A DNA stretch of 64,000 nt from Phascolarctos cinereus (GCF_002099425.1 NW_018344057.1:7866001-7930000), one strand, 5' to 3'; shown: positions 22,218-32,790, numbered from the stretch's first letter. A program made the numbers and translations. The notes: generated by a model not told the origin, from the letters alone.

Positions 22218-22752
22218 AGTCATTTGTCCTTCGTTTTTGAAAAAGACCAATGACGTCATGAGGGTGATGTCTTACTTGCAATACGAACTGAATCGAAGTG
22301 AAGCAGAGATGCACAAAGTCGTCAGCCTCGCTCTCTCTTCCTGCATCATCAAAGTCTAGTGGCAGGACAAGAGTCAAGATGACTGGCAATGCAGTGGATG
22401 ACCTTGGTGTCTTTGATGCCTGACCCAGCTCTAAGCACTCCACAGAGCCTGCTTCAGTCACCTTCATGGCCATTGTATCAAATTGTTTTGCCCATTTCAC
22501 CAGAGGAAGTCTTCACATGTTTGTGGTAGACGTTCTCCTAACTCACCAACAGGACTGAGGTCCATTGGTTACCCTGAACCTGGTTTAGCCCATCTGCTGA
22601 GATGGTTTACTGGGGTGGGGCCACTATGCGTGCTATAGCTTCTTGGAGCCACAGGTGAGAGCCGAGTGCTAGGAGGCCACCAAAGGTGGGTGAGCAGCCC
22701 TGGAAAGGGCTCAGCAAGCCCTCCCACTAGAAATGCTAATTCTCCTGGACAT
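22218..22752 (-). mobile_element. ~530-bp TTTGTCC-family repeat, copy 3
   Basis: Same block order as copy 1: 'cattt gtccttcgtttttgaaaaagacc', 'tgacgtcatgagggtgatgtc', 'ggatgaccttggtgtctttgatgcctgaccc', 'agaggaagtcttcacatg', 'ccaaaggtgggtgagcagccc'. The minus strand keeps a 145-codon frame (22063-22500) that begins in the repeat and runs past its 3' end into neighbouring L2. Confidence 0.72.
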
Positions 22753-23299
22753 CCCATACACCCCTACTGGAAAAGTAAGGAGAGAAATGAATGGCTTTGT
22801 CAAGAAGGGCCAGCTTTTCATCTGTGCTTCTGTGATCCTATGATCTTGGTCCTAGAGTAAGATTGTCAAATGACATTACCTTCTATCCTCTTCACAAAGA
22901 GTGTTGTGTTTAAAGAAACAATCAAACACATAAAGGCAATTCTTGTAAAGACTGATTCCCCAGAGACTACTACTTAAAACCAGCCTGACAAATAGAATGT
23001 TCACAATTTAAAAAAAAATCCTCACTGGTGACTTCCGCAGGTCTCCCTTCTCCAAGTTTATTTAGGAATTGGCTCTCAGCCTTCGTTTGTGGGCATTTAT
23101 AAAGGACAACAATGATCTCTAAGAAGCAGCACAACTAGGCCATGCCACACCAGCTTCATTTCCTTTTTGGTCAGAATTACTTAAGTGGTAGAAATGGAGA
23201 ATGCTGTATGCCTGAATATGAGCTTAGAGTTTGACAAAAACTATAATAATATTCTTGTGGTCTAGTTTCTTGTGGGGAAATGTGGATTAGACATTGGTA
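22753..23299. other. No clear feature; possible SINE tail
   Basis: A short piece near 22800-22860 resembles a MIR-type tail ('cttctgtgatcctatgatcttgg'). The rest is unassigned. Confidence 0.35.
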
Positions 23300-24235
23300 T
23301 GTAGTTAGATTAAATTACTGGACCCAAAAGAATAGTCTCTAGCAGAGAGGGTGCTCCAGGGATCTGACCTTGAATCTATGCTTTTTGACATTTTTATCAA
23401 AGACTTTTAGGATGACATACATGGTATGATTACCAAATTTTTCAGATGACACAAAGCAAGAAAAGATAACTAACACACTGAATAACAGGATCCCAAAAAA
23501 TTTTTGACAGGTTAGAATAATGGGCAGAATTTAGTAAGTTGATGGAATTTTATAAGGATTACTATAAAATTATATTAATATAAAATTAATATAAAACATT
23601 TAGATGTTTAAAATTCTTCAAAAACACAATATAGCTTGACGACAATTTCTCTGAAAAAAAATATAGTGTTTTTAGTAGAATGCAAATCTAACGTAAGTCA
23701 ATAAGTCATGGTAGCCAAGAAAATTAATACAATCTTAGGCTGCTTTGAGAGTGTGAAGAATAAGGGTATATAGTCTTTCCTGGTCCTACCACATCTGAAG
23801 TATTATGTTCAGTTCTGAGTGACATATTTTAGGAAGTATATTAAACTGCATCATGTCCATAAGAGGGCAACCAGCATGATAAAGAGACCAGAGAAACTTG
23901 AAAGATATGGGAATGTTTAACCTGGAAAAGAGAAGACCAGGACGGGGTGATAAGACGTAAGTAGTCGTCACATTTTTAAAGGGCTCTCATGTGGAAGAGT
24001 GATTACACTTGTTCTTAGCCCTGGAAGAGCGGGAACCAATAAGTGGAAGTCAGAAAGAGGTAGACTTGGGCTTAAAGTAAGGAAAAACTTCTGTAGCTTT
24101 AAAAATCAGGTATCCTTATCCCAACTACCATTCAGTGAATCAATGAATCAGATTCTCAGAGCAAGACTATATCTCTCCCTCCTTGAGGAACTGAGGTGAT
24201 TCTTCTCTAACGTTATTGGTGCAAGCCCCCGTTCT
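23300..24235 (+). mobile_element. L3/CR1-type LINE 3' region
   Basis: Sense CR1/L3 landmarks: 'ctccagggatctgaccttgaatctatg', 'accaaatttttcagatgacacaaag', 'gagggcaaccagcatgataaagagacc', 'tttaacctggaaaagagaagacc', 'aagggctctcatgtggaagagtgatta', 'agtaaggaaaaacttctg'. These follow the order of the 3' third of L3 elements, including the start of the RT-proximal 'FSDDTK' block. Strongly decayed. Confidence 0.75.
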
Positions 24236-24299
24236 GATGTGTCCTCCCCAGAATCAATCACCAGGTATAGTTATTATCTTCCTTGTAATATTGATAGCC

Positions 24300-24506
24300 A
24301 TCAGTGGTAATAATAATAGTAGGTACTTATACATTGCTTTAAGGTCTACCAAGCACTTTACCAATATTATCTCATTTTATCTTCAACAGCCCTAGGAAGT
24401 AGGTGCTATTACTATTCCAATTGCACAAATGAAGAAACTGAGTAACAGAAAGTTTCAATTACTTGTCCAGAATCATACAGCTAATAAGGTGACAGCATAA
24501 CCTTTG
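24300..24506 (-). mobile_element. CORE-SINE (MIR-like), antisense, left part; split by a solo LTR
   Basis: 'aagcactttaccaatattatctcattttatcttcaacagcc', 'tacttgtccagaatcatacagctaataag' is an antisense CORE-SINE. It continues at about 25143-25180 ('caaaatttgatctggaattcc') beyond the LTR. Confidence 0.75.
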
Positions 24507-24510
24507 CTAG

Positions 24511-25138
24511 TGTGTGGGACAGCGACTCTAAATCAATTAAACTCAGAGACTTCTCAAGGTGGAAGCAGAAGTTACTTTTTATTACAATCTCGGGAGAAGG
24601 GGCATCTGCTCCTCTGGTTACACATCCAGGCGGAGAAAGGTGAGGCACAGAAAGCAAAATGAGATTATATACCCTAATGCAAACAAGCCTCCACCCACCA
24701 CTATCCCTTACTCCCACTGGCTCGGAGGTGGGCTTACATTCTAGGCGCAAAAATTCAAAGACAAAAGAACAAGGAAACAGGGCATAGCCAATCCAAACAT
24801 ACATGTCCTTATTTAGTAAACCCAATGCTGATATGGCAGTGGTGTGGCAAATAGGAGGGGGTTTAGAGCCAAATTCCTATAGGTTTATGTAATTTCTAGG
24901 AAACTGAAACTTACTGCAATTTCCCCTCCCTAACCCCCTTCTCCTTATCCCAGAGACAAGAAAAGGTGGGAAGCTTTTCAAGGGCAATCAGTTCAGGTTG
25001 GGGCAGGGCTATTCTTTCTGCTAAGCATTTAAAAACAGGTCTGAAAAGGGGAGGGTTTTGAAAGCAACAGTCAAGGAATATTAACAAGAACCACTGATCC
25101 CCTGAGGAGGCTTCACTTCTGAGAGATCATCTCTCACA
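24511..25138 (-). mobile_element. Solo LTR of an endogenous retrovirus (628 bp), looks whole
   Basis: Begins TGTGTGGGAC and ends CTCTCACA, the TG...CA ends of retroviral LTRs. It is flanked by the 4-bp direct repeat CTAG (24507-24510 and 25139-25142), the duplication size typical of class I elements. Read on the minus strand it shows the expected parts: a long U3, a TATATAA box near 24665-24671, an AATAAA signal near 24578-24583 and a ~70-bp end. No internal retroviral sequence remains, so it arose by recombination between two LTRs. It interrupts a CORE-SINE and is therefore younger than it. Confidence 0.85.
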
Positions 25139-25142
25139 CTAG

Positions 25143-25180
25143 TAGCAAAATTTGATCTGGAATTCCCATCACCAGATATA
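25143..25180 (-). mobile_element. CORE-SINE, right part after the solo LTR
   Basis: Short remainder of the SINE interrupted by the LTR. Confidence 0.55.
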
Positions 25181-26334
25181 TTCTGGTTTGTATTCCAATA
25201 TTTCAAAGCTACAAAGTTCTAGCATTCTCCAACACCATTTACCTATAATATAGGCCTGTATTCATAGCATGTATAGCCCCAAGTGGAGACACTAAAACCT
25301 AAAGCCTATTTCTCTACTCAGAAGCCTAAAACAGCATGTGTTCCCTAATGCTCCATTTAGTAAAGAGTAATATATATTTTATAATCATAAGCTTATTTTT
25401 CTAAATACCCCTGATTGAACTAATTCAGCATAAAGAACAATCTTTTTTTTAACATGAAACAGTTTTGGCAATCTCATTGTAATTATTTCAAGTTACATAT
25501 AACTGCATATATCCAAATAAACTGATTGTCAGTTAGCTATGACTGTTATTATGATTATCGTTGTTGTCATTACTATTCCTATGAAATAATTAAATAAAGG
25601 AGTTACTAAATCTGATGAGGCAAAAGTTGAAGAAACTTGGGCTGTTGAAAATCTTCAATGAAAAAAAAAAGAAAAAATTTAAAAAAAAAAAGAAAATCTT
25701 CAACGAATTCAAACTCTAGAAGTTCCACTTCAAATGGAATAGATAACAAAAATAATATTGACATTTCAAATTATTTTGAAAAAAAGATGCATATCTTTAA
25801 ATTGAAATTTCAAAACCCCTTTTTGAGTTTGATGTCATGAATCCAACTAACAAAACTGGACAATTCAAAAGAGCTGGCATTTGCTGTAACTACCATGATC
25901 AATTGATTACTCAATAAATAAACATTTATTAATCTCATGAATGAGGAAGGAGTTAAAACATGTTAGAAATAGCACACAACTTTAGTAACAACACTACTAA
26001 AGACATATGTTCAATCCCATCATGGCAAAAGCAACTTTGGAGAGCTACTGAAGAGCTACAGAAAAACATTGAATGTTTATATCATTATGTAGCTGGTACA
26101 CACAATAGAAAATTTGTGCACCCCATTATCCAATTAAAGGTAACAAAAATAAAAACAAGCTGAATGGAATCTATGCAATGAAAGCCTATCAGCCATGCTA
26201 ATTTCCTAAATCATCAACTGAAATGAAAAGCAAAAAGGTTAATGGGATACAAAGACTCAAAGCTAGGCAAAGAACAAAATAAACAGTTCAGGGGGAAAAG
26301 TGACTGATCCTGTGATTTCACTGATTTAAGGAAA
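25181..26334. other. AT-rich unique sequence
   Basis: No repeat assigned apart from A-rich runs near 25660-25695. Small open frames (60-67 codons) have no recognisable motif. Confidence 0.4.
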
Positions 26335-26485
26335 TGTTGGATAGCCTACTGGTTGGAGGGGCTGCCTGCCTCCAGTCTATCCTCCATTCAGTCGCTAAAG
26401 TGATTTTCCCAAAGCATGTTTGTGATCACGTCAGCTTCTCTTCCCCTCACTCCCAATAAATTCCAGTAGATTTTATACTGCTTGA
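26335..26485 (+). mobile_element. L2 LINE 3' fragment
   Basis: 'agcctactggttgg...ctgcctccagtctatcctccattcagtcgctaaagtgattttcc' matches sense L2. Confidence 0.7.
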
Positions 26486-26574
26486 TTGATTGTCAGAAAG
26501 CCTTTGACTCTGTTTTACATTCACGGCTCATTGTTGTACACAATAGAGTAAAGTTATGGTGAGAATCAATCCCT

Positions 26575-27035
26575 CAATGAGGGATTACCTACTATATGTC
26601 ATACGCTGTGCTAGGTGTGGAAACAGTAGTCAGTAAGGCAATAAGCATTTAAACTCCTACTACATGCCAGGCATACCTGAGGTACAAAAAAGTGAAAGTG
26701 GAAGGAAACCGTCACTTATAGAGTGCCTACTATATGCCAGGCACTGTACTAAGAGCTTTACAAATATTACTCATTTGATCCCCACAAAAATCCTGCAAAA
26801 CAGATGCTGTTATTATCCCAATTTTACACCTGAGGAAACTATAAATTATCGCCCAGGGTAACACAGCTAGTAAGTGTCTTAGGCTATATTTGAACTCAGA
26901 TCTTCCTGACTCCTGGCACTCCATCCCTGTACCACCTAACTGTCTCTAAAAAAGGCAAAAGAACAGTTTTCACCTTTAAGGATCTTACGCTGTAATGGGG
27001 GAGATGATACAAACAACTCAATATAAATATAGATA
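26575..27035 (-). mobile_element. L2 LINE 3' end, split by a SINE
   Basis: Antisense L2 tail ('actcctactacatgccaggcatacctgaggtac') up to about 26711, resumed at 26946 ('ggcaaaagaacagttttcacctttaaggatcttacgctgtaatgggggagatg'). The two parts join into the normal L2 order once the SINE between them is left out. An additional L2-like tail piece sits at 26575-26620. Confidence 0.7.
26712..26945 (-). mobile_element. CORE-SINE (MIR-like) inside L2
   Basis: Antisense: 'tagagtgcctactatatgccaggcactgtactaagagctttacaa', 'ttattatcccaattttacacctgagg', 'taacacagctagtaagtgtc', 'tttgaactcagatcttcctgactcc', 'gtaccacctaactg'. A-run similarity at both edges may be the target duplication. Confidence 0.8.
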
Positions 27036-27125
27036 TATGTATATATGTATGAATGTATATAGACAAACACACACATACATACACACACATATATACACAC
27101 ACATATATGATATATATAGTATAAA
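27036..27125. repeat. AT/AC-rich simple repeat
   Basis: Imperfect tatatg and acacac units. Confidence 0.8.
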
Positions 27126-28129
27126 TGAAAGGTAATACAAATGTAATAACAAAATACAAAGAACACATATTTGATGTCAGCATGGAAAACTGTCTCTATT
27201 TAAAACATGCCATCATCAAAATAATTAAATATAATTGCTATTAAATGTGGTATTTTGGGGGGGGTTATAATTTAAGCCCATTATGGTTCTGCCTAGCCTT
27301 TTATCCATTATCATCTCTCTTAAATACTAGTATGGCATCCACATTAAAAAAAAAAGGGAGTTGGAACAAAATATCTTATTAATCACTTGATGCAATAACT
27401 AATATTAAACAACATGGGTCCACTAGAAAAATCTCTTTAAACAGCTGCTCACTTCATCATACAGAATATCCAGTGATGTCAAAATAACATCTGGACTTGA
27501 TGAGTGTAAAATTCTAAATATATGAATAAAGACAGAGAGTTAAGGTTTAGAGCTTGAATCTGCAGATAAAATTGAACCAATTGACAAAGTAATACTTACA
27601 GATACCTTGGTCTTCTCCACATGGGATACATCAGACATAAAACTATCAAGAAAACAAATGGCAGAATATGGATCTAACAGCAACCTGAAATTAACACTTA
27701 ATGGGAAGAACAATTTAAAGTAATTATTGACTTGCAATAGCTATCTTGAGTTACATATTCAGAACTATCAATTGGCCCGTAACAAATTGGAAATTATCTT
27801 GACAAAAATCTACATCGTATTCATGAACTCCAGGCTTCCTCACACTACAGAAGTTATAGAAAGATAAACATTTCCTTGCCAAAGAGGAGGAAGAAGAATG
27901 ATAGACTCTTTTGTCACATGATTAATATGCCAAAAACTTACAGAAATTCTTTTGGAACAAGTAGATGTCACCTCACTGAATGATAGTAAAGGCTAACATC
28001 AGGTACATGCCATTGGATTCCTTAAATGTAAGCAAAAGTGTTTTATCTCTGAATGGAACTCTGCAACTACAAAAATCCATTATAAATAGAAATTATAAGT
28101 TATAAAAATCCACTATTTTATCCATAGTC
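27126..28129. other. AT-rich unassigned sequence
   Basis: No family recognised. A minus frame of 65 codons at 27540-27737 shows no domain. Old DNA-transposon or LINE remnants are possible but not supported. Confidence 0.35.
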
Positions 28130-28282
28130 ACTATTCTGGATTATCATTGTCACTTAACCCTGCTTGCCTTGTTTTCCTTATCTCTAAAATGAGCTAAAGA
28201 AGGAACTGTCAAACCACTCTGGTATCTTTGCCAAGGAAATCCTAAATGGGGTCATGAAGAGTTGGACACCATTTAAACAACT
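28130..28282 (+). mobile_element. CORE-SINE with RTE-like tail, 3' part
   Basis: 'cacttaaccctgcttgccttgttttccttatctctaaaatgagctaaagaagg', 'ccactctggtatctttgccaaggaaatcc', 'ggggtcatgaagagttggacacc' is the sense 3' part of the RTE-tailed SINE. The tRNA head is missing. Confidence 0.8.
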
Positions 28283-28369
28283 GTACACCAATAATAACAG
28301 CACATAAAAGTATATTCCCTTGGAATTTGGAGTAGGGGTCTCTCCTCTTACATCCCTTCATATATGAGG

Positions 28370-28570
28370 GAACATGATACAATCAGAACACTGATTCTAG
28401 AGTTAAAGGACCTAAGTTCAAATTCTTCCTCCTCAAATTCTGCAATTTCTCTCTGTGTGACCTTGGACAAATCAATTAACCTCTTTAGACCTGTTTCCTC
28501 ATCTAAAAATGTTAGTGAGTTCAGCCTGATGGATTCTGAGACCCCTCCCTCTCCAGATCTATGATCCTTT
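28370..28570 (+). mobile_element. MIR-type SINE
   Basis: 'tctagagttaaaggacctaagttcaaattcttcc', 'tgtgtgaccttggacaaatcaattaacctctttagacctgtttcctcatc', and the tail 'ctccagatctatgatcc'. Confidence 0.75.
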
Positions 28571-28899
28571 ATGTATACAGTTATCCCTTCCATATCATAG
28601 GGAGTGCGGGTGGCACCCCTGCAATCTGCATAAAATGTTTTGGCCCTTCCTTCATAACAGAGAAGAAGGCTGAGTTATGGTATTAAAAGATAAACTATAT
28701 TCATATTATTTCTGAGTTTCTAAACTTTTTCTGTGTTATCTTCTGGCCTTTGTGTGTTGTCTGCAGCTTCCACAAGACTCCCCAAAAAATCCCATTTAAT
28801 TTCTTATGCCAACCTGCAATATATTGAAACCCTGATGGGAAAAGTTGTGATGTAGATGGGATAACTGTGTTCAATCTTTGGCTTGAATCTCTTCATTCA

Positions 28900-29850
28900 T
28901 ATGTCCACCACCCTAATTAAGACCTGGACTATAGAAATACCTTTCAATTAAACACCCTGCTTTTTTCCCCACTCCAATCCATCTTCTGCTCTGCTTCTAA
29001 CATGATTTTCCATGATGCAATAAACTGTTGAGAAGTCCAGTATTCACTTTCCTTGTATGGCAAAAAAAAACCCAAAAAAAACCAAAAAACCAACCACCTA
29101 ACAAAAACAATAACCAAAAAAAAAAAAACAAACCACTGTTCCAGTTATATGCTTTCAGAATAGTGCTAATTGGCTGTCTAACCTAAACTCTTCCCTGTTA
29201 TACAGCTGCATAACCAGCAACCATTTTCTGGGAAGGCTGGAGTTGCTACCAGTAAAGATCCTTAGTTCATTAATAAATCTCCTTTCCTTTAATAAAAAAA
29301 AAAAAAGATTTTCATGAAGTGTAGATTTGATCATGGAACCCCACCCCCATTCAATAAACCCCACTAGCTCCCTGTTATTTCTAGAATCAAATCCAAACTC
29401 CTCTGTATGGTATTTAAAGTTTTTCATAATCTGGTCCCTTTCTACCTTTCTAGTCTTTTAATACATTACTTCCCTCCCTACACTCAACAGTCCAACCATT
29501 CTGGCCTATTTTCTGCTCCTCACACACAACATTGCATCTCTTGTCTCCATGCCTTTTGCACTGGTTCTCTGTCCCTCATGCCTAGAACACTCCCCCTTTC
29601 AATCACAGATTCTTTGATTTCCCTGACTTCTTTCAAGACTCATCAAGAAACATCACCTCCTCCAGCAGACTTTTCTGAATCTCAAGAGCGGTTAATGCCT
29701 TCCCTACCAAAGCAACCATCCACCTACCCTGTATTTATCTTGAATGTTGTCTTCCTCATTAGAATGTAAGCTCCTTGAGGACAGGAAAGTTTTTTTCTTT
29801 GACTCCCCAATGCTTAGCACTATGCCTGGAGCTTAGGATTTGTTGGTTGA
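28900..29850 (+). mobile_element. L2 LINE 3' region, split by a small retrocopy
   Basis: Sense L2 from 'taattaagacctggactatag' and 'ccactccaatccatcttctgctctgcttctaacatg'. It resumes after 29317 with 'tttgatcatggaacc', 'actagctccctgttatttctagaatcaaatccaaactcc', 'ccaaccattctggcc', 'catgcctagaacactcccc' and ends 'aatgtaagctccttgaggacagg ... cttagcac'. Over 600 bp of clear L2 order. Confidence 0.85.
29016..29306 (+). mobile_element. Unidentified ~290-bp polyadenylated retrocopy inside L2
   Basis: Sits between near-identical direct repeats GATTTTCCATGA (29004-29015) and GATTTTCATGA (29307-29317) that interrupt the L2. It ends in a 13-bp or longer A-run preceded by AATAAA at 29272-29277, about 17 bases upstream, as in a processed transcript. 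Two internal A-rich tracts lie at about 29061-29133. I do not recognise the source transcript; it could be an mRNA 3' end or a transcript ending in a repeat. Confidence 0.6.
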
Positions 29851-29867
29851 TTGGTTATCCAAATAAA

Positions 29868-29875
29868 ATAGATAG

Positions 29876-29923
<48 letters not shown>

Positions 29924-29967
29924 GGATGATGGATGGATGGATGGATGGATGGATGGATGGATGGATG

Positions 29968-30028
<61 letters not shown>

Positions 30029-30091
30029 ATAGATGGGTGGATGGATGGGTGGATAGATGGGTGGAGAGACAGAGAGGGGGAAAGAGAGAGA

Positions 30092-30155
<64 letters not shown>
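29868..30155. repeat. Compound (GATA)n(GATG)n(GATA)n(GAGA)n microsatellite, ~288 bp
   Basis: GATA block, GATG block (about 29932-29968), GATA block, mixed GATG units, then a GA-rich tail (30066-30154). The 121-codon minus frame over it is a repeat artefact. Confidence 0.97.
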
Positions 30156-30157
<2 letters not shown>

Positions 30158-31101
30158 TGAGATTTCAGGGAGAGTTTTTCATATAATTCAGAATCCAAAA
30201 CAATGATGGATCTTGTGTGGTGTGGTTAGGTCTGTGAATTCACATGAATTCCCTCCCTGTAAGCAGCATTCAGACTTTGAGCTATTTCTGGTCCTTAAAA
30301 TACTTAGGGACATGTGAATGGCAAATGTGAGGGATATTTATGCACAAGCGCAAATGAATTAAACATTTCCAAAGAGCCAACTTCCCTGCCTTCCAACACT
30401 GACCATGGCTCTGTTCCATACCCAGAGGAGCACTTAAATGATGAGAGGTCAGCACACTCACTTAGACTGGCTTCAATTTATCAGCAGTGCAATAAGGGCT
30501 AAGCAGGAGTTGACTGGCTGTCATACCATTATACAATCATCTGGAAATCTAATTTGTGGAACCAGTAGCCATCTGTTCAATGGGTAATGTGCCAAGGTAC
30601 CTGCCAACTACTGAACAAGCTTTCTACTGTTGGGTAACTAATTGCTTCTGTGGGACTGACACAGCATGAGGCCCAAGTCACAGAACATGATCTTCCACTA
30701 AATTACCATTGCTACTCAGGTTTCTCTCCGAGTATGCAGACCCACACTGTGGTATCTGTTGCACATAAAAAACTGGATGACAGGGACTAGGGAGAGCGCT
30801 GTGTCCGATAGGTATGGTGGGTCAGTGGCTACAGGGGAGTCTCTCTCCTGCGTCTGCTGGGTTGATTACAGAAATGGGAAAGCCACGCTCAGAAAAGAGC
30901 TGGCAGAAGTGAGGGGCTAGAAGAGAGAAAAGAAGACCACTCCCACTGCGTTCTCTAGAGTCCCTTTTTTGGTCTGCATAAGAAATGGTGCTTGGAGGAG
31001 TAGAACATGTGTGAGAGATAGGAAATGTCTCCCTGGTCACCTGTGGATTAGTGCTACTGAAAAAGGACCTGGAAATTCTGCTAAAGATGGCAATTGCCTA
31101 G
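30156..31101. other. Repeat-poor unique sequence
   Basis: Nearly 1 kb without an assignable repeat, balanced composition. Candidate conserved non-coding DNA. Frames of 62-88 codons in it have no motif. Confidence 0.4.
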
Positions 31102-31158
31102 ACCAGATGTTCTCAATTTTTTTTTTTTTTTGCTCTCAGGATTCCTTTACACTCTTAA

Positions 31159-31362
31159 AAATTATTAAGTGCCTCTCCCTGGAAGAGCTTTTGTGTATAT
31201 GGTTCATACCTTTGGGGGAGGGGAAATCATTTTAATTGATTCATTTTATTTTATTTTTTTAAATTACTAAGGACCTCTCCCTGGAAGAGCTTTTGTGTAT
31301 ATGGTTCATACCTTTGGGGGAGGGGAAATCATTTTAATTGGTTCACTTTATTTTATTTTTTT
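31159..31362. repeat. 102-bp tandem duplication inside the hAT element
   Basis: Unit 1 (31159-31260) and unit 2 (31261-31362) differ at only a handful of bases. Each contains 'cctctccctggaagagcttttgtgtatatgg' and ends in a T-rich run. The duplicated block spans hAT sequence and the T-run at the L1 edge. Confidence 0.93.
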
Positions 31363-31462
31363 AAATTTTCAGTTCCAAATTCTCTCTCTCCTGCCAACAC
31401 CCCCACACCCATTGAGAAGGCAAGAAATATGATACCTATTATAGATATGAAGTCATGCAAAA
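31363..31462 (-). mobile_element. L1 3'UTR fragment inside hAT element
   Basis: 'tttcagttccaaattctctctctcctgcc', 'cccattgagaaggcaagaaatatgatacc', 'gaagtcatgcaaaatatttta' is the antisense of the marsupial L1 3'UTR also seen at 49640-49800. The preceding T-run is the tail. Confidence 0.7.
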
Positions 31463-31611
31463 TATTTTATATGGTTTCTATCTTCATATTTACCATATCC
31501 AAAATTAAAATGTCTTAGTATTATTATGAAAATAGTCTTGACCTCGTGGACTCTCTGAAAGGGTCCCAAGGACATTCATGGGTTCCCAGACCCCACTTTG
31601 AGAACTGCTGC

Positions 31612-32049
31612 CCTTAACTATAGAAGGAAAGCCCCTGATGTGAATAGAAGGCTGGCTAAGAGAAGAGGAAGAAAGAAACACCTTTTCGGAGTCCATTACT
31701 GATGCATCACAGCTGGCCTCACCTTCTGGGTTCCCCTACTATACTTATTACCTTCCCTTTGGAGCAGCAGCTTAAAGGTGAATGAAGGTATCTTCAGAGT
31801 GAGGGACTCCTTAGAGTCCCCTTACCGAGCCCCTGTCACTGGGATTTTATATTGAAGGTGAAGGCTACCTCACATGTGCTTATTACTAGTTTCTCCCAAG
31901 GGTGCCACTCCATTCAAAAATTACATGCAATAGGCCAAGTTCAAGACTATCCGCTCTACTTCTCCCCATATCAGGAGGTAATTACTATTTACTTACATGT
32001 GAGGCCCTTCCCTCTGGTTCATATTACAAGTGGGAGGCTAGCCCTTATT
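31612..32049. other. No feature identified
   Basis: Unique-looking sequence, short frames only. Confidence 0.4.
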
Positions 32050-32610
32050 CATTATAAGAGATAATGCATGAAAGAGGTACCAAAAATGTTATGAGAATTA
32101 AGAATGGGGAGAGATAAGTTATTGGGGGGTGGCAGTAAAGTTGATGTGAAAGGACGCATTTGAACTGAGCCTTAGTACAGGTAGAATTCCACCAAGTAGA
32201 GATGGGGAGGAGGGAATCCTAGGCAAGAGACTTTCAACAGGCTGTTGGAATTGTGGGCCTGGAGCGAAGGTAAGAGAGGAGACCTGGGTTCATAGACTGT
32301 GAAGTTTCCCATATAGATGATGGCCACGAAAATAAATGAGTTTGTCAAGAGAAAGAGTATAGAAAAAGGGCAGTCAGCAGTGTCAGACGCTGCCAGGAGG
32401 TCAAGGCAGATAAGGACTGGAGAGCAAAAGAAGAAAAAAACACCTAAACACTGAATTTCACAATTAGGTGGTCATGGTTTTCCTCCCAGAGAATGTTTCC
32501 AGTAGAATGGCTAGAGGGAGAGGAAGATTGCAAAGGGTTGAGAACTGAATGGGAAATGAAGATCTAGAAGCTTCAAGGGTTAGAATTCTCTTTTGAGAAA
32601 GAGCAGTGAA
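32050..32610 (-). mobile_element. L2 LINE internal fragment, antisense
   Basis: 'gtgaaaggacgcatttgaactgagcc', 'cagcagtgtcagacgctgccaggaggtcaaggcag' resembles the L2 consensus read backwards. Decayed; boundaries approximate. Confidence 0.5.
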
Positions 32611-32669
32611 AGGCAGGAGAGAAATTAGACAGCGGCTCCAGGGCTTAGTATGCACAGAGTAGTACCATG

Positions 32670-32790
32670 CATAGAGTGCTAGGCATGGAGTCAGGAAGAC
32701 CTGAGTTCAAATCCAGCTGCAGATGCATATCAGCTGTGTGACCTTGAGCGAGTCATTTAACCTCCGTTTGCCTCTATTTCTTCTACATTG
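32670..32790 (+). mobile_element. tRNA-headed CORE-SINE, partial
   Basis: 'tagagtgctaggcatggagtcaggaagacctgagttcaaatccagc', 'cagctgtgtgaccttgagcgagtcatttaacctcc'. Confidence 0.85.

Larger units (their letters stand above)
31102..31611. mobile_element. hAT-Charlie non-autonomous element (MER5-like) with L1 tail inserted
   Basis: The left end 'gatgttctcaattttt ... ctctcaggattcctttacactcttaaaaattatta' and the right end 'ggttcccagaccccactttgagaactgctg' are the terminal blocks of MER5-type hAT elements. They are inverted relative to each other (GTTCTCA / TGAGAAC). The interior is split by an L1 3'UTR piece and lengthened by a tandem duplication. It has no coding capacity. Confidence 0.75.

Noticed and set aside
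22063-22500. 145-codon minus frame as a host gene
   Set aside because: It begins in a repeat-family copy and runs out into an L2. Kept only as an observation on the repeat family.
29833-30198. 121-codon minus frame with Ser-Leu and His-Pro-Ser-Ile repeats
   Set aside because: Artefact of the GATA/GATG/GAGA microsatellite.
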